64,000 bases of DNA, from the NCBI GenBank assembly GCA_030430205.1, contig JAUIGE010000008.1, positions 124,001-188,000 of the forward strand. The letters run 5' to 3'. Source of the stretch: Bacteroidia bacterium. GTDB taxonomy: Bacteria; Bacteroidota; Bacteroidia; J057. The notes under the pieces are model-generated. The model searched no databases and was not told where the DNA came from. It saw nothing but the letters and a program-made list of their open reading frames with translations. Position numbers and translations under genes: made by a program. Positions 8,256-21,579 of the stretch are shown piece by piece. Every line of letters begins with the position of its first letter. The stretch's first letter is position 1.

Positions 8256-10670
8256 ATGTTTAGTAACTATTTCAACATAGCGCTTCGCAATTTATGGCGT
8301 AACCGTGTCAGTTCCACCATCAACCTCCTGGGCCTCGCCCTGGGGATAGCCTGCTGTCTGATCATTTCGCTTTATGTGAAAGATGAATTGAGCTATGATA
8401 CTTTTCATACACATAAAGATCGCATTTTTCGCCTTTCCAATACCCTCACCCTCTCCAATTCGGAAGATATCGCCCTGGTCGGGATGAATGTAGCTCCCAC
8501 CCTCTATCAGGAATATCCTGAAATTGAGGCGTATTGCCGCTTTTTTTCCGTGGGTGGAAATGTGACCATGACCTATGAGGACAAGATGTTCAATGAAAGC
8601 CTTGTCTATATGGCTGACTCCACAGTCTTCGATATCTTCAGTTATGAGCTCAAACGAGGCAATCCCAAAACTGTCCTGAGCAGGCCCCGAACAGCTGTGT
8701 TTCCGGAAAGTCTTGCCCAAAAGTATTTTGGTACGGAAGATCCTATGGGCAAGCAGATCCATATAGGTCAAAACGATTATGAAATCACCGGCATCATGGC
8801 CGATGTGCCGCTTAACAGCGATTTTCGCTTCCATGCCCTGCTGTCTCTCAGCAGTTTTCCTGCTCAGGCAAAAGCTGTCTATGACCAGGATTGGATGCGC
8901 ATGTGCAACTATACCTATTTTCTTTTTAAGGAAAATGCTACTTCAGCAGGCTTCCAGGACAAACTGGACCAATTTGCCGATAAATTTGTCCAGCCCTGGC
9001 TGGATCAGAATGATGTCAAAGGCTCCATGGCTTACCGCATTCACCCGCTCAGCGAGATGCACTTTGACAACAGCCTCAGCTACGATACTCCCAAGGGCAA
9101 TCGCGAATACCTCTATATCTTTTCGCTGGTAGCGGTATTTATCCTGCTGATTGCCTGCATCAATTATATCAACCTCTCCATTGCCCAATCCTCCAGGCGA
9201 AGCATGGAGGTAGGTATCCGCAAAACGGCAGGCGCTACGCGCAGCCAACTTATGCGACAGTTCATGGGTGAGTCGCTGATTATCAGCATCCTGGGGCTGG
9301 GATTGGCGATCATCCTGGTGGAATTAGCCATTCCGGTATTTAACCAGCTATCCGAAAAGCAATTCGGTTTTGGAGAAATCTTCGAGCCGACGATGGTGGG
9401 GATGATGTTGGTCATTGTGCTATTTATAGGGCTCGTGGCAGGCAGTTATCCTGCGGTTTACCTCGCTTCCCTAAAGCCGGTGGCAGTCCTGAAAGGAGAA
9501 AAAAAACGCAGCGGAGGCAGTGGATTGCGCAAGTTTTTGGTGGTGCTTCAGTTCACCATTTCCATCGCGATGATCATATCATCGCTGGTGATCGCCAGCC
9601 AGATGCGCTATTTGCGCAACTACCAGCTGGGCTTCGACCAGGATCAGATGATGGTCCTGGAGGTGGGCTATGACACCTCCATGGTGCGAAAATTTCCGCA
9701 GATCAAGGAAAGCCTCAAGCAGCATCCTGCTGTGCTCAAAGTAGCTACAGCCAACGGGAACTCCGTTCCCGGAAAGCGCCCCGGCACCTTGCTTTTCCGC
9801 GCCGAAAACACAGAAGGCCTGCTGGAAGAAAAAGGCTTTCACTTTATCATGATAGATGAAGATTACCTCCATACCCTGGACATCCCCATTCTGCAGGGCA
9901 GAAATTTTGAGCTGAGCAGGCAGACAGATCGGGGGCAGGCATTTTTGGTCAATGAACAAATGGTCGCTTACCAGGGATGGGATGATCCCATCGGCAAGCG
10001 CATACAATGGGGCTTACAGCCGAATGATTCGGCGACTTATGACGGCCATGTCATCGGCGTAGTGGAAGATTTTCATTTCACCTCTCTGCACAACAGCCTG
10101 GAACCCATGCTCGTGGTATTCAACCAGGGATTTCCAGGGCGTTTATTTGTCAAAATTGACAAACATAAGCTGAGGGAAGGGATTGAATTTGTGAAAGAAA
10201 AATGGCAGGAATACGACCCCAATCATCCCCTCGCCTACTCCTTTCTGGATGAGACCTTCGCCGCCCAATACCGGGATGAAGGAAAGCGCATGACGATTTT
10301 TGGCTATTTCACCCTGCTTACCATTTTCATTGCCTGCATGGGCTTATTTGGCCTTTCGGCTTATATCACCCAGCAACGCACCAAAGAAATCGGAATCCGA
10401 AAGGTCATGGGAGCAGAGCTTCCACAGATTATTTACCTCCTGACAAAAGATTTTGCTATCCTCGTTGTGATCGCACTTGTCATCGCTTCTGCCATAGCGG
10501 GCTACAGCATGAATAGCTGGTTGCAAGAGTTTGCCTACCACGAACCGCTTTCAGCAGGGTATTTTTTCCTTTCGGGAATTGTAGCCCTCCTGATTGCATT
10601 TTTCACCATAAGCTACCACACCATACAGGCCGGACGCTCCAATCCCATCGATGCGCTGCGCCATGAATAG
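8256..10670 (+). CDS. FtsX/MacB-like ABC-type permease (first copy)
   Basis: This 804-residue membrane protein has the double MacB_PCD-FtsX layout common in Bacteroidota: an N-terminal helix after NLWRNRVSSTINLLGLALGI, a periplasmic domain, three helices (about 285-430) with the EVGIRKTAGA motif, a linker helix (about 430-450), a second periplasmic domain, and three C-terminal helices with TKEIGIRKVMGA. Such permeases transmit force across the inner membrane in efflux or envelope remodelling. No ATPase gene is adjacent, so the partner must be encoded elsewhere or absent. It leads a collinear cluster with the PDZ-hydrolase (46-bp gap) and a second permease, probably under the divergent sigma-54 regulator. 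The substrate is unknown. Confidence 0.88.
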   Translation: MFSNYFNIALRNLWRNRVSSTINLLGLALGIACCLIISLYVKDELSYDTFHTHKDRIFRLSNTLTLSNSEDIALVGMNVAPTLYQEYPEIEAYCRFFSVGGNVTMTYEDKMFNESLVYMADSTVFDIFSYELKRGNPKTVLSRPRTAVFPESLAQKYFGTEDPMGKQIHIGQNDYEITGIMADVPLNSDFRFHALLSLSSFPAQAKAVYDQDWMRMCNYTYFLFKENATSAGFQDKLDQFADKFVQPWLDQNDVKGSMAYRIHPLSEMHFDNSLSYDTPKGNREYLYIFSLVAVFILLIACINYINLSIAQSSRRSMEVGIRKTAGATRSQLMRQFMGESLIISILGLGLAIILVELAIPVFNQLSEKQFGFGEIFEPTMVGMMLVIVLFIGLVAGSYPAVYLASLKPVAVLKGEKKRSGGSGLRKFLVVLQFTISIAMIISSLVIASQMRYLRNYQLGFDQDQMMVLEVGYDTSMVRKFPQIKESLKQHPAVLKVATANGNSVPGKRPGTLLFRAENTEGLLEEKGFHFIMIDEDYLHTLDIPILQGRNFELSRQTDRGQAFLVNEQMVAYQGWDDPIGKRIQWGLQPNDSATYDGHVIGVVEDFHFTSLHNSLEPMLVVFNQGFPGRLFVKIDKHKLREGIEFVKEKWQEYDPNHPLAYSFLDETFAAQYRDEGKRMTIFGYFTLLTIFIACMGLFGLSAYITQQRTKEIGIRKVMGAELPQIIYLLTKDFAILVVIALVIASAIAGYSMNSWLQEFAYHEPLSAGYFFLSGIVALLIAFFTISYHTIQAGRSNPIDALRHE

Positions 10671-10716
10671 CAATTTTGCCTCTATCGAATTTGACAACAA
10701 TTTATGTTTTTAGGGT

Positions 10717-12078
10717 ATGAAAAAAATCATTTTATTTTTCCTGATCAGCTGCCTGATTCTTCCTCTCAGCGCCCAGCAAAGCCTTCGCCGCAAGGCATCC
10801 ATCGGCATCAGGCCCGAGCCTTTGTCGCAGGAGATGAGTGAAAAAACTGCCTATGGCCTCAGCGTCAACCAGGTTTTTCCGGCTACCACAGCTGAAGCTG
10901 CCGGCTTACAGGCCGGTGATATACTGCTCGCCATCAATGGCGAAAAGATGACAGGCATGCCTGTGCTATTTGGCATCTCGCAGGAACTGCGGGCAGGCGA
11001 CGAAGTCCAGATGAAAATCCTGCGTGGCGGGAAGGAAAAAATGCTGAAAGCAAAAGCAGTGGGAAGGCCCCTGGAGGAATCCGAATGGGGTGAAGTGATT
11101 TATGACGAAATTCCTTTTCAGGAAGGTATCCTCAGAAGCATTGTCAATAAGCCTAAAGAAGCAGGGAAAAGGCCTGCGATCCTCTTTATTCCGGGTTATC
11201 CCTGCGCTTCCTATGATGGCATGAGCCCTATACATCCCTACCGCAAATTGATCGATGATTTTGTGCAAAAAGGCTATGTGGTGATGCGGGTTGAAAAGCC
11301 GGGCATGGGCGATGGCCTATTTCCGACGCCCTGTGACCAATTGAGCATAGAGACAGAAAACGATGCCTTTGAAGCGGGCTACCATACCCTCGCGAAATAT
11401 GAATTTGTGGATAGCGAAAACATCTTTGTTTTTGGGCATTCGCTCGGGGGACTGAGCGCTCCGGAAATAGCCAGCCGTGTGCAGCCCAAAGGCGTAATCG
11501 TCTACGGAACAGCTTATGAGCCCTGGTGGGAATACCTGATGCGCATGCTGCGCGTCCAGAATCCCCTCTTTGGGATAGATTTCGTCGAAAACGAAAAAGA
11601 CATGCGGCTGTACCATCACCTGCTGTACAAGCAGTATGTGTTGAAGCAAAGCCCCAAAGATTTGGCTGCAGAAAATGAAGAATATGGCCGCCTGCTCAGG
11701 CGTGATTTTCAATGGGATGGCGAAGAGATGATCTTCGGACGTCACTACAGTTTTTGGAACAGCGTCAACGACCTGCCCATGACGGAGATATGGAAAAACA
11801 CTTCCTGTCACGTCCTCTCCATCTATGGAGAGGCTGATGTCGAGGCCCTCGACCCGGTCAATCACCAGACCATCGTTGACATCGTCAACCATTACCATCC
11901 CGGCAAAGCACGCTTTGCCCTGCTCGAAGGCACCAATCATAGCATGATTGAGGTCGGTAGCATGAAAGAGGGCGTAGCCCTGCGCAATTCCCCGCAAATG
12001 CGGGACTACCTCATGAATAACTTTAGCCATAAGCTCACTGAGCTTTGTGATGAGTGGATGAGGGGATTAGGAGATTAG
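10717..12078 (+). CDS. Secreted PDZ-domain alpha/beta hydrolase
   Basis: This 453-residue protein starts with a Sec signal peptide (MKKIILFFLISCLILPLSAQ). Residues 44-115 form a PDZ-like domain (AAGLQAGDILLAINGEKM). An alpha/beta-hydrolase fold follows, with the nucleophile elbow GHSLGG (Ser242), a candidate acid in IYGEADVEALD and a candidate His in GTNHSMIE. It is therefore a periplasmic or surface serine esterase or peptidase whose PDZ domain may recruit C-terminal peptides. It lies between two FtsX-like permeases (46 bp after the first, 34 bp before the second), which suggests a joint role in envelope processing or export. The exact substrate cannot be read from the sequence. Confidence 0.85.
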   Translation: MKKIILFFLISCLILPLSAQQSLRRKASIGIRPEPLSQEMSEKTAYGLSVNQVFPATTAEAAGLQAGDILLAINGEKMTGMPVLFGISQELRAGDEVQMKILRGGKEKMLKAKAVGRPLEESEWGEVIYDEIPFQEGILRSIVNKPKEAGKRPAILFIPGYPCASYDGMSPIHPYRKLIDDFVQKGYVVMRVEKPGMGDGLFPTPCDQLSIETENDAFEAGYHTLAKYEFVDSENIFVFGHSLGGLSAPEIASRVQPKGVIVYGTAYEPWWEYLMRMLRVQNPLFGIDFVENEKDMRLYHHLLYKQYVLKQSPKDLAAENEEYGRLLRRDFQWDGEEMIFGRHYSFWNSVNDLPMTEIWKNTSCHVLSIYGEADVEALDPVNHQTIVDIVNHYHPGKARFALLEGTNHSMIEVGSMKEGVALRNSPQMRDYLMNNFSHKLTELCDEWMRGLGD

Positions 12079-12112
12079 CAGATGAGAGGATTAGCAGATT
12101 TAAGAAAATATT

Positions 12113-14497
12113 ATGATCAATTTTAAGCTTGCGTTCAGGAATTTATTGAAGAATAAAGGGCTTTCCTTTATCAATGTAGTGGGATTGGCCATAGGCATTG
12201 CCTGCTGCATTTTGATCTTTTTGTATGTCAGCTATGAGCGATCCTATGATCGCTGGCATGCGGATGCTGACCGCATCTGCAGGGTGCTGACCATAGATAA
12301 AGCACTGGGTGTGAGCAGCAACCTGGTGGGCATCACTTTGCCAGCTCTTGGCCCTGCCATGGTGGAGAACATTCCGGAAGTGGAAGAGAGGCTGCGCATG
12401 CAAAGTAGCGGAAGAAACCTCCTGACATTTGAGGAAAACAATATCTATTCAGAGAATTTGCATTATGCGGAAAAGACCCTTTTTACCCTTTTTGATTTTG
12501 GGCTGAAAGTAGGAGAAAAAGGAGAAGTCCTGAAGCGCCCCAATACCGCTGTATTGAGCGAAAACATGGCGAAGCGCGTTTTTGGCGGGGAAAATCCTAT
12601 CGGGAAAAGCTTTACCCTGGATAATGATACCGAGATAGAAGTGGTGGGCATCATGGATGAAATCAGCCAGCCTTCACACCTCCAGATGGACGTCGTGATA
12701 GCGATGGTTCCTACGGAGCAGGACAGCAACTTCAACCAGTACCTGCAATCCTGGAATTCCATTTCCATGACAACCTATGTTCGGCTGAATGATATTTCGC
12801 AGGAAGAAGCTGTGGAGGAAAAAATGGAAAGCCTGATCCGGGATAATGGCGTAGGGGAAAACTTTTCCGTCACCCTCCAACCCTTGACAGAAGCCCATCT
12901 GAACTCCTCCGGCATTCTTTTCGACGGAGCCAATCTGAATAAGGGCGACCTGACCTATGTGAAAACCCTTTCCATCATTGCTCTGTTTGTGATCCTGATT
13001 GCCTCATTCAATTTCATGAATCTCAGCACCGCCCGCTCTACCAAACGGGCCATGGAAGTGGGCATTCGAAAAGTATTAGGTGCAGTCAAACCCCAATTGA
13101 TTCGCCAATTTTTGATTGAAGCGGTAGTCATGGTGTTCATTTCCATGGTTCTGGCTTTGTTTCTGGTAAGCTTTGCCGGTGCAGTGATGGACTTCCCCAT
13201 GGGAGGGGATTTGGCCCTTCAGATGGTTTTGGATGGGGAAAGGCTGGGCATTTTGCTGGGTTTTACGCTTTTGCTGGGCTTGTTGGCTGGCAGCTATCCA
13301 GCCTTCATGCTCTCCTCCTTTTTACCTGTAAAAGTGTTGAAAGGAAAATTTGGCTCCACGAGCAAAGGCATCTGGCTGCGCCGGATTTTGGTGGTCACGC
13401 AGTTTGCGGCTTCTATCGCCATGATTATCGGAACGGTGATTATTTATCAGCAGATAGGGCACCTCAAAAACAAAGACAAAGGCTTTGATCCTGAGCAGGT
13501 TGTGAATATTTCGCTGGGTGATCGCGAGCTTCAGGAAAGAGCCGAAGCCCTTCAGGAAGAAATGCTGAAAGACCCCAATGTCCTGGCCATTGGGACAAGT
13601 TCTTCCATGCCTGGAAGAGGCTTTGGTCGCCGGGGCATCCGCCCCGAGGGGGCGGCGGAAGATGACGTATGGATCGTCAGTGTGATGTCCATGAATGAGC
13701 ATTATATGCAACTCATGGGCATGGAGATGGTCGCGGGGCGCGAATTTTCGGCAGAATTTGGGACCGAAGGTCAGCGGGCTGTACTGATCAATCAGGCCAT
13801 GGCTGATGCCCTGGGATGGGAAGATCCCATCGGCAAAAACATCCGCATGGGACCCGCCGAAAGCGAACCTTTTCAGGTCGTGGGTCTGGTAAAAGACTTT
13901 CATTTTGCCAATATGCGGCACAAAATTGAGCCCATGATGATGTTTTACCGGCAAGGTGCCAATGGGGTACTTTCCGTTCGCATCAACACCGATAATTTGG
14001 CAGAAACCCTGGCGCATCTGGAAAAATCATGGGAAAAAGTCAATCCCAGCACGCCTTATGAATATACCTTCTTCGATGAAGAATTTGCGCAGCAATACGA
14101 AAGCGACGAACGCTTTGGCAGCCTGGCCATGAGCTTTACCTGGCTGGCCATTTTTGTGGCCTGCCTCGGCCTGTTTGGGCTTTCAGCATTTACTGCTGAG
14201 CAGCGCACCAAAGAAATCAGCATACGCAAGATCATGGGCGCTCCGACCGCTAAGTTGATTGGGCTTCTTTCCAAAGAATTTGCTTTGCTGGTAGGCCTGG
14301 CGGCTGTCCTTGCGATCCCTATCGCATATATCGGAATGAAAGACTGGCTGGAAAGCTTTGCTTACAGCATTCCTCTGCACTGGTCTGTATTTGCACTTTC
14401 GGGCTTATTGGCTTTTGCTATCGCACTCATGACCACCAGCTATCACGCGATCAAAACGGCCCAGGCGAATCCTGTGGAGGCTTTGAGGTATGAATAA
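12113..14497 (+). CDS. FtsX/MacB-like ABC-type permease (second copy)
   Basis: This 794-residue paralogue of the permease at 8256 has the same order: an N-terminal NLLKNKGLSFINVVGLAIGI helix, a periplasmic domain, a three-helix FtsX block with AMEVGIRKVLGA, a second periplasmic domain, and a C-terminal FtsX block with TKEISIRKIMGA. Divergence is greatest in the periplasmic domains, so the two copies may form a heterodimer or act on different partners. It ends 3 bp from the convergent kinase-cyclase gene. The spacer before it carries two copies of the GATTRGCAGAT motif. No ATP-binding subunit is nearby. Confidence 0.88.
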   Translation: MINFKLAFRNLLKNKGLSFINVVGLAIGIACCILIFLYVSYERSYDRWHADADRICRVLTIDKALGVSSNLVGITLPALGPAMVENIPEVEERLRMQSSGRNLLTFEENNIYSENLHYAEKTLFTLFDFGLKVGEKGEVLKRPNTAVLSENMAKRVFGGENPIGKSFTLDNDTEIEVVGIMDEISQPSHLQMDVVIAMVPTEQDSNFNQYLQSWNSISMTTYVRLNDISQEEAVEEKMESLIRDNGVGENFSVTLQPLTEAHLNSSGILFDGANLNKGDLTYVKTLSIIALFVILIASFNFMNLSTARSTKRAMEVGIRKVLGAVKPQLIRQFLIEAVVMVFISMVLALFLVSFAGAVMDFPMGGDLALQMVLDGERLGILLGFTLLLGLLAGSYPAFMLSSFLPVKVLKGKFGSTSKGIWLRRILVVTQFAASIAMIIGTVIIYQQIGHLKNKDKGFDPEQVVNISLGDRELQERAEALQEEMLKDPNVLAIGTSSSMPGRGFGRRGIRPEGAAEDDVWIVSVMSMNEHYMQLMGMEMVAGREFSAEFGTEGQRAVLINQAMADALGWEDPIGKNIRMGPAESEPFQVVGLVKDFHFANMRHKIEPMMMFYRQGANGVLSVRINTDNLAETLAHLEKSWEKVNPSTPYEYTFFDEEFAQQYESDERFGSLAMSFTWLAIFVACLGLFGLSAFTAEQRTKEISIRKIMGAPTAKLIGLLSKEFALLVGLAAVLAIPIAYIGMKDWLESFAYSIPLHWSVFALSGLLAFAIALMTTSYHAIKTAQANPVEALRYE

Positions 14498-14500
14498 ACA

Positions 14501-17446
14501 TTATTTCATGTCCATCCGCTCCACTCCGTCCCAATCTGCCGGAATGCCTTTCTCAAGCAGTTCTCTGCATTTGTAAAGGTATTGCTGCGCAGGTCTGTCG
14601 TCCGGATTTTTGTTCAACACATGCGCAAATGCTTGTTCTGCATCGGAAAAGGATTTTTCATAAAAGGCTCTCAAGCCATCTTCAAACTCAGCTTTGGTTT
14701 GGGTCTTCAGATTCCTGACAGCCTCTGTTTCTCCATCGAAAAACTCATATACGCCAATGGCGGTTTTCTTCCCTTTTACCTGGATTTTTCCCAAATACCG
14801 ATGTGAAAAAAGCAGGGGATCTTCCAGCGCGCTGAGGGTAGCTTCACTTGCCAAAATGTTGGCACCATAGTATTTGGTAAGTCCCTCCATACGGGAGGCC
14901 GTATTCACGCTGTCAGAGACCACCGTGGCATCCATCTGCAGCCGATCTCCAATGATTCCCATCACCAGCGGTCCTGTGTGCATGCCCATGCCTACACGTA
15001 TGCCGCGTCTTCTTTTGGTTTTGCGCTCAATATTGTAGGCCAGCAGGCGATGCTGCATGGCAATGGATGCCTTAATCGCATCATCGGCTGATTTCAGAAA
15101 TAAGGCCATGATCCCATCTCCCATAAACTGGTTGATAAAACCGTTATTCTCCTGGATCACAGGCCCAACCCTGCCCAGATAGGCATTGAGAAAACCAAAA
15201 TTCTCCTTGGGACTCATGCCCTCAGACATGGAGGTGTAATCCCGTATATCGGAAAAAAATACCGTCACTTCCCGCTCTACCTCATCGCCCAATTTGACAT
15301 CCAAAATGGTGTCGTGGCCCAGATTTCGCAGAAATTCATGCGGCACAAACCGGCCAGAGGCCGCATTGATCCGGGAGAGATTCAGGTGGGTTTTCACCCG
15401 CGCCAGAAACTCCTGTTTGGAGAAAGGCTTGGCGATATAGTCATTGGCCCCAAAGGCCAGGCCCTCCACCAGGTCTTTGACCTGGTTTTTGGCCGTGATC
15501 ATGATCACGGGAAGTTCAGAAGGAAGGTGCTTTTCCCTGATTCGCTGACACAGCTCATAGCCTGACATGCGGGGCATCATGATGTCAAGCAACACCATGT
15601 CAAAGCGTTTTCCCTTTTCCATGGCTGCCAGGGCCTCCTCCCCACTGAGGGCAGTTGTGATGTCATACAGGCTGTCAGCGAGGTGGTGCCGGAGGACCTG
15701 CAGGTTGATCGGTTCGTCATCCACGAGGAGGATGTTGATTTTCTCGACGCCAGTCGGCAGAATGGGAGAAACAGGTGTGAGCTCTGTCTCTATCGCAGCC
15801 TGACTAAGATCCAGATGAGGTCGGGAAATACTTTCTCTGTGATTTTTATTCTGCTCTGCTGCCTTCTGATCAGATATGGGCAAAGAAAAGTAAAAGCTGC
15901 TGCCTTTTCCCTCCTCTGACTCCAGCCAGATTTTCCCTCCATGCAATTCCACCAAACTTTGCGAGATCGCCAGCCCCAAGCCTGTCCCGCTGTAATTTCG
16001 GTCTGTTGAACCATCACCCTGTTCAAACTCCCGAAATACATGGGCCTGTTTTTCCTTTGGAATACCAATGCCCGTATCTGCAACGCAGAGGGTGAGCATG
16101 CCGTTTTGGGTTGTGCCGCTGATGCGGATGCTTCCCTTTTGGGTAAATTTGATGGCATTGCCGATCAGGTTGTGGAGGATCTGTTGCAGGCGATTTTCAT
16201 CGCCCAGGACAGGAGAAAACTTCTCCGGGAGATCATTGATGAGTTTCAAATCCCTTCCTCTCAGGGAACTTTCATTCATTCTGATAACTACCTCAACCAG
16301 AGATTTGATATCTACCGATTTGAGATTGAGGGTCAACTCGGCATTGCGGAGTTTGGAGAAATCCAAAATATCATCCACGAGGCTACTCAGCCTTTGTCCG
16401 GAGGAGATAATCATGCCGAGGTTATCGCGCCGCTCAGGCAGGGACAGCTCTTCAGCACGGTCATGGAGCGCTTCTGCCAGGCCGATGATGCCATTGAGCG
16501 GGGTGCGCAATTCGTGTGACGTATTAGCCAGAAACTGGTCTTTGAGGCGGTCTATCTGAGCAAGCTGCTCTGCCCGCTCCTGCTCAAAACGCGCCTGCTT
16601 GCGCTGTTGCAAATAATGATAGCGTTGCCAGAGGCCAAACAAGAGCAGTAAGACCAAAACACCCAGGCCGATAAATACATTTTGTCTTGCGCGGGTTTGG
16701 TTAAGTTCAAGGGCTTGTTGAGCCGCTTTCATTTCGGTAGTGGCTTTTTCCCTTTCGAGCTCAGCTCTTTGCTGAGCGAGGGCCGCCGCTTCCATTTCAA
16801 GTTTGGCTATCTCGGCTTCCTTGCGCAGCAGGTTTTCCCGCTGTTTTTGTAGCTGGCTCATGACCTGCTCTTTTCCCTGCTGAGCCTGAATGGCCCTGTC
16901 TTTCAATCCTTCGATGGTTACTCCCGTTTGCTCCTGCATCATGCTGTCGCGCAATACAACGGCCATTTCCTGGTATTCCAGGGCCTTTTTATTCCGCTTT
17001 TGGCTTTGATATAATTTGCTCAGGAGCATATATGACTCCAACTGCTCGTCGGGCAGGGACAGGCCCTGGAGCAACTCCTCACAGCGCAAAAGCGCCCGGA
17101 TGCTCCGCTGGACATGGTCCAGGGTAAAGTGAATCCTGCCGAGCTCAAGCCAGGCAAGTGCCTGGGAAGATCTATTCCCCAATTTTTCACCCAGTTCAAT
17201 GGCCTCTTCGGCATAGGCGATCGCAGCATCGGGTTCAAAAGCGCGAGCCGCCTTTGCTATCTGAATCAAGGCTTCCAGCCTCTCAACGTCATTATCGATC
17301 TTTTCAAGCGAACTCTTTAGCTCTGCATAGTCAAAATCCTGAGCTTGTAGGGGCAAAAAGGCCAGGAGCCAAAAGATGAGCAAGCATGGAAAAACTAAAT
17401 TCCTGCACATAATTTTCAGGTAGTGATGCTTAAGGTTTGAATACAT
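14501..17446 (-). CDS. TPR hybrid histidine kinase-receiver-class III nucleotidyl cyclase
   Basis: This 981-residue protein starts at ATG 17446 or possibly ATG 17410. A signal peptide (about 14-36) is followed by TPR-like helices (40-170), a long coiled coil (180-250) and one membrane helix (256-276). The kinase core has phospho-His311 in NTSHELRTPLNG and a HATPase domain (about 415-522). A receiver domain (570-690) has Asp621. A class III cyclase domain (725-875) keeps the metal Asp733 and Asp777 and the transition-state Asn848 and Arg852, but carries Gln773 where adenylyl cyclases have Lys and guanylyl cyclases Glu. A TPR-like tail ends the protein. It should couple a periplasmic signal, through phosphorelay, to a cyclic nucleotide. 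It lies 31 bp downstream of its paralogue and is probably cotranscribed. Confidence 0.92.
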   Translation of the reverse strand: MYSNLKHHYLKIMCRNLVFPCLLIFWLLAFLPLQAQDFDYAELKSSLEKIDNDVERLEALIQIAKAARAFEPDAAIAYAEEAIELGEKLGNRSSQALAWLELGRIHFTLDHVQRSIRALLRCEELLQGLSLPDEQLESYMLLSKLYQSQKRNKKALEYQEMAVVLRDSMMQEQTGVTIEGLKDRAIQAQQGKEQVMSQLQKQRENLLRKEAEIAKLEMEAAALAQQRAELEREKATTEMKAAQQALELNQTRARQNVFIGLGVLVLLLLFGLWQRYHYLQQRKQARFEQERAEQLAQIDRLKDQFLANTSHELRTPLNGIIGLAEALHDRAEELSLPERRDNLGMIISSGQRLSSLVDDILDFSKLRNAELTLNLKSVDIKSLVEVVIRMNESSLRGRDLKLINDLPEKFSPVLGDENRLQQILHNLIGNAIKFTQKGSIRISGTTQNGMLTLCVADTGIGIPKEKQAHVFREFEQGDGSTDRNYSGTGLGLAISQSLVELHGGKIWLESEEGKGSSFYFSLPISDQKAAEQNKNHRESISRPHLDLSQAAIETELTPVSPILPTGVEKINILLVDDEPINLQVLRHHLADSLYDITTALSGEEALAAMEKGKRFDMVLLDIMMPRMSGYELCQRIREKHLPSELPVIMITAKNQVKDLVEGLAFGANDYIAKPFSKQEFLARVKTHLNLSRINAASGRFVPHEFLRNLGHDTILDVKLGDEVEREVTVFFSDIRDYTSMSEGMSPKENFGFLNAYLGRVGPVIQENNGFINQFMGDGIMALFLKSADDAIKASIAMQHRLLAYNIERKTKRRRGIRVGMGMHTGPLVMGIIGDRLQMDATVVSDSVNTASRMEGLTKYYGANILASEATLSALEDPLLFSHRYLGKIQVKGKKTAIGVYEFFDGETEAVRNLKTQTKAEFEDGLRAFYEKSFSDAEQAFAHVLNKNPDDRPAQQYLYKCRELLEKGIPADWDGVERMDMK

Positions 17447-17477
17447 CTCATAGCAAGATAATCAATTCTATCTGCTT

Positions 17478-20795
<3,318 letters not shown>

Positions 20796-20798
20796 TTC

Positions 20799-21488
20799 CT
20801 ATTGGGTTTCTCGAAAATTTTCCGCTTTAAGCTGCCTGTGCTTGAGGTAGGGCGCGATTTTATAGCGGCTATCGCCGCTGTCTTCTGCCATTCGTAGCAG
20901 CACCTCATAGATGTGCCTGGGTCCGATCTGATCGGCCCATTCGAATGGGCCACCGGGATAATTAACTCCCAGGCGCATCGCCTGGTCTATGCCAGCTACG
21001 CTGGCAGTGCCTTCCTGCACCGTGAAGCAGGCTTCATTGATAATCATCGCCACGATCCGTGGCGTGACCATGCCCACCCTGTCTGCCACAAAGTGGCAGC
21101 CGATCTCCCAGGCTTTCAGCCTGTCTGTGACAGCTTCTTTCAGCTCTTCTTTCCACACGGAAAGTTCCCAGTCCTTTTTTTTCAAAAAAGTAGGTAAAGC
21201 ATTGATGCCGGCGAGGCGGCATTGAAGAGGCATGTCGATGGCGGCAGCCATCTCTGCGAGGGAACGCCTGACGGCTCCGCCGATCACAAGCAGATGCGCC
21301 TGTGGCGCGTAGTGGGCGAGGCGGGCCGGATATTCATCCAGGCAGAGGTCAAAAACCAGCTTAAAGTCCTGAAGATCAGGAATTATTTCATCATTTTCTA
21401 TCAGGTGAAAGGAGCTGCTAAACTGAGCTGTCCGGCTACGAAAATCTTCTATCCGGCGGCTGTCTCCGATTACAAGGGTAGTATCCAT
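20799..21488 (-). CDS. Degenerate 3-hydroxyacyl-CoA dehydrogenase-like protein
   Basis: The chosen start is ATG 21488 (229 residues, MDTTLVIGD...). An upstream in-frame ATG at 21581 would overlap the divergent gene. The C-terminal half (about 130-220) matches the helical 3HCDH C-terminal domain (GMVTPRIVAMIINEACFTVQ, GIDQAMRLGVNYPGGPFEWA). The N-terminal half is short and lacks a clear GxGxxG nucleotide loop, so NAD binding and catalysis are doubtful. It is the first gene of the operon carrying the two kinase-cyclases. A role in sensing or acyl-CoA metabolism linked to that signalling is speculation. Confidence 0.7.
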   Translation of the reverse strand: MDTTLVIGDSRRIEDFRSRTAQFSSSFHLIENDEIIPDLQDFKLVFDLCLDEYPARLAHYAPQAHLLVIGGAVRRSLAEMAAAIDMPLQCRLAGINALPTFLKKKDWELSVWKEELKEAVTDRLKAWEIGCHFVADRVGMVTPRIVAMIINEACFTVQEGTASVAGIDQAMRLGVNYPGGPFEWADQIGPRHIYEVLLRMAEDSGDSRYKIAPYLKHRQLKAENFRETQ

Positions 21489-21579
21489 AGCCGAAGATAA
21501 GGCAGAAATTGGATTAATACATAGCTGGGGTAAGAGCATTCCCAAATTTTCCCTACTTTTAAAAAAAGCACTCAACAAC

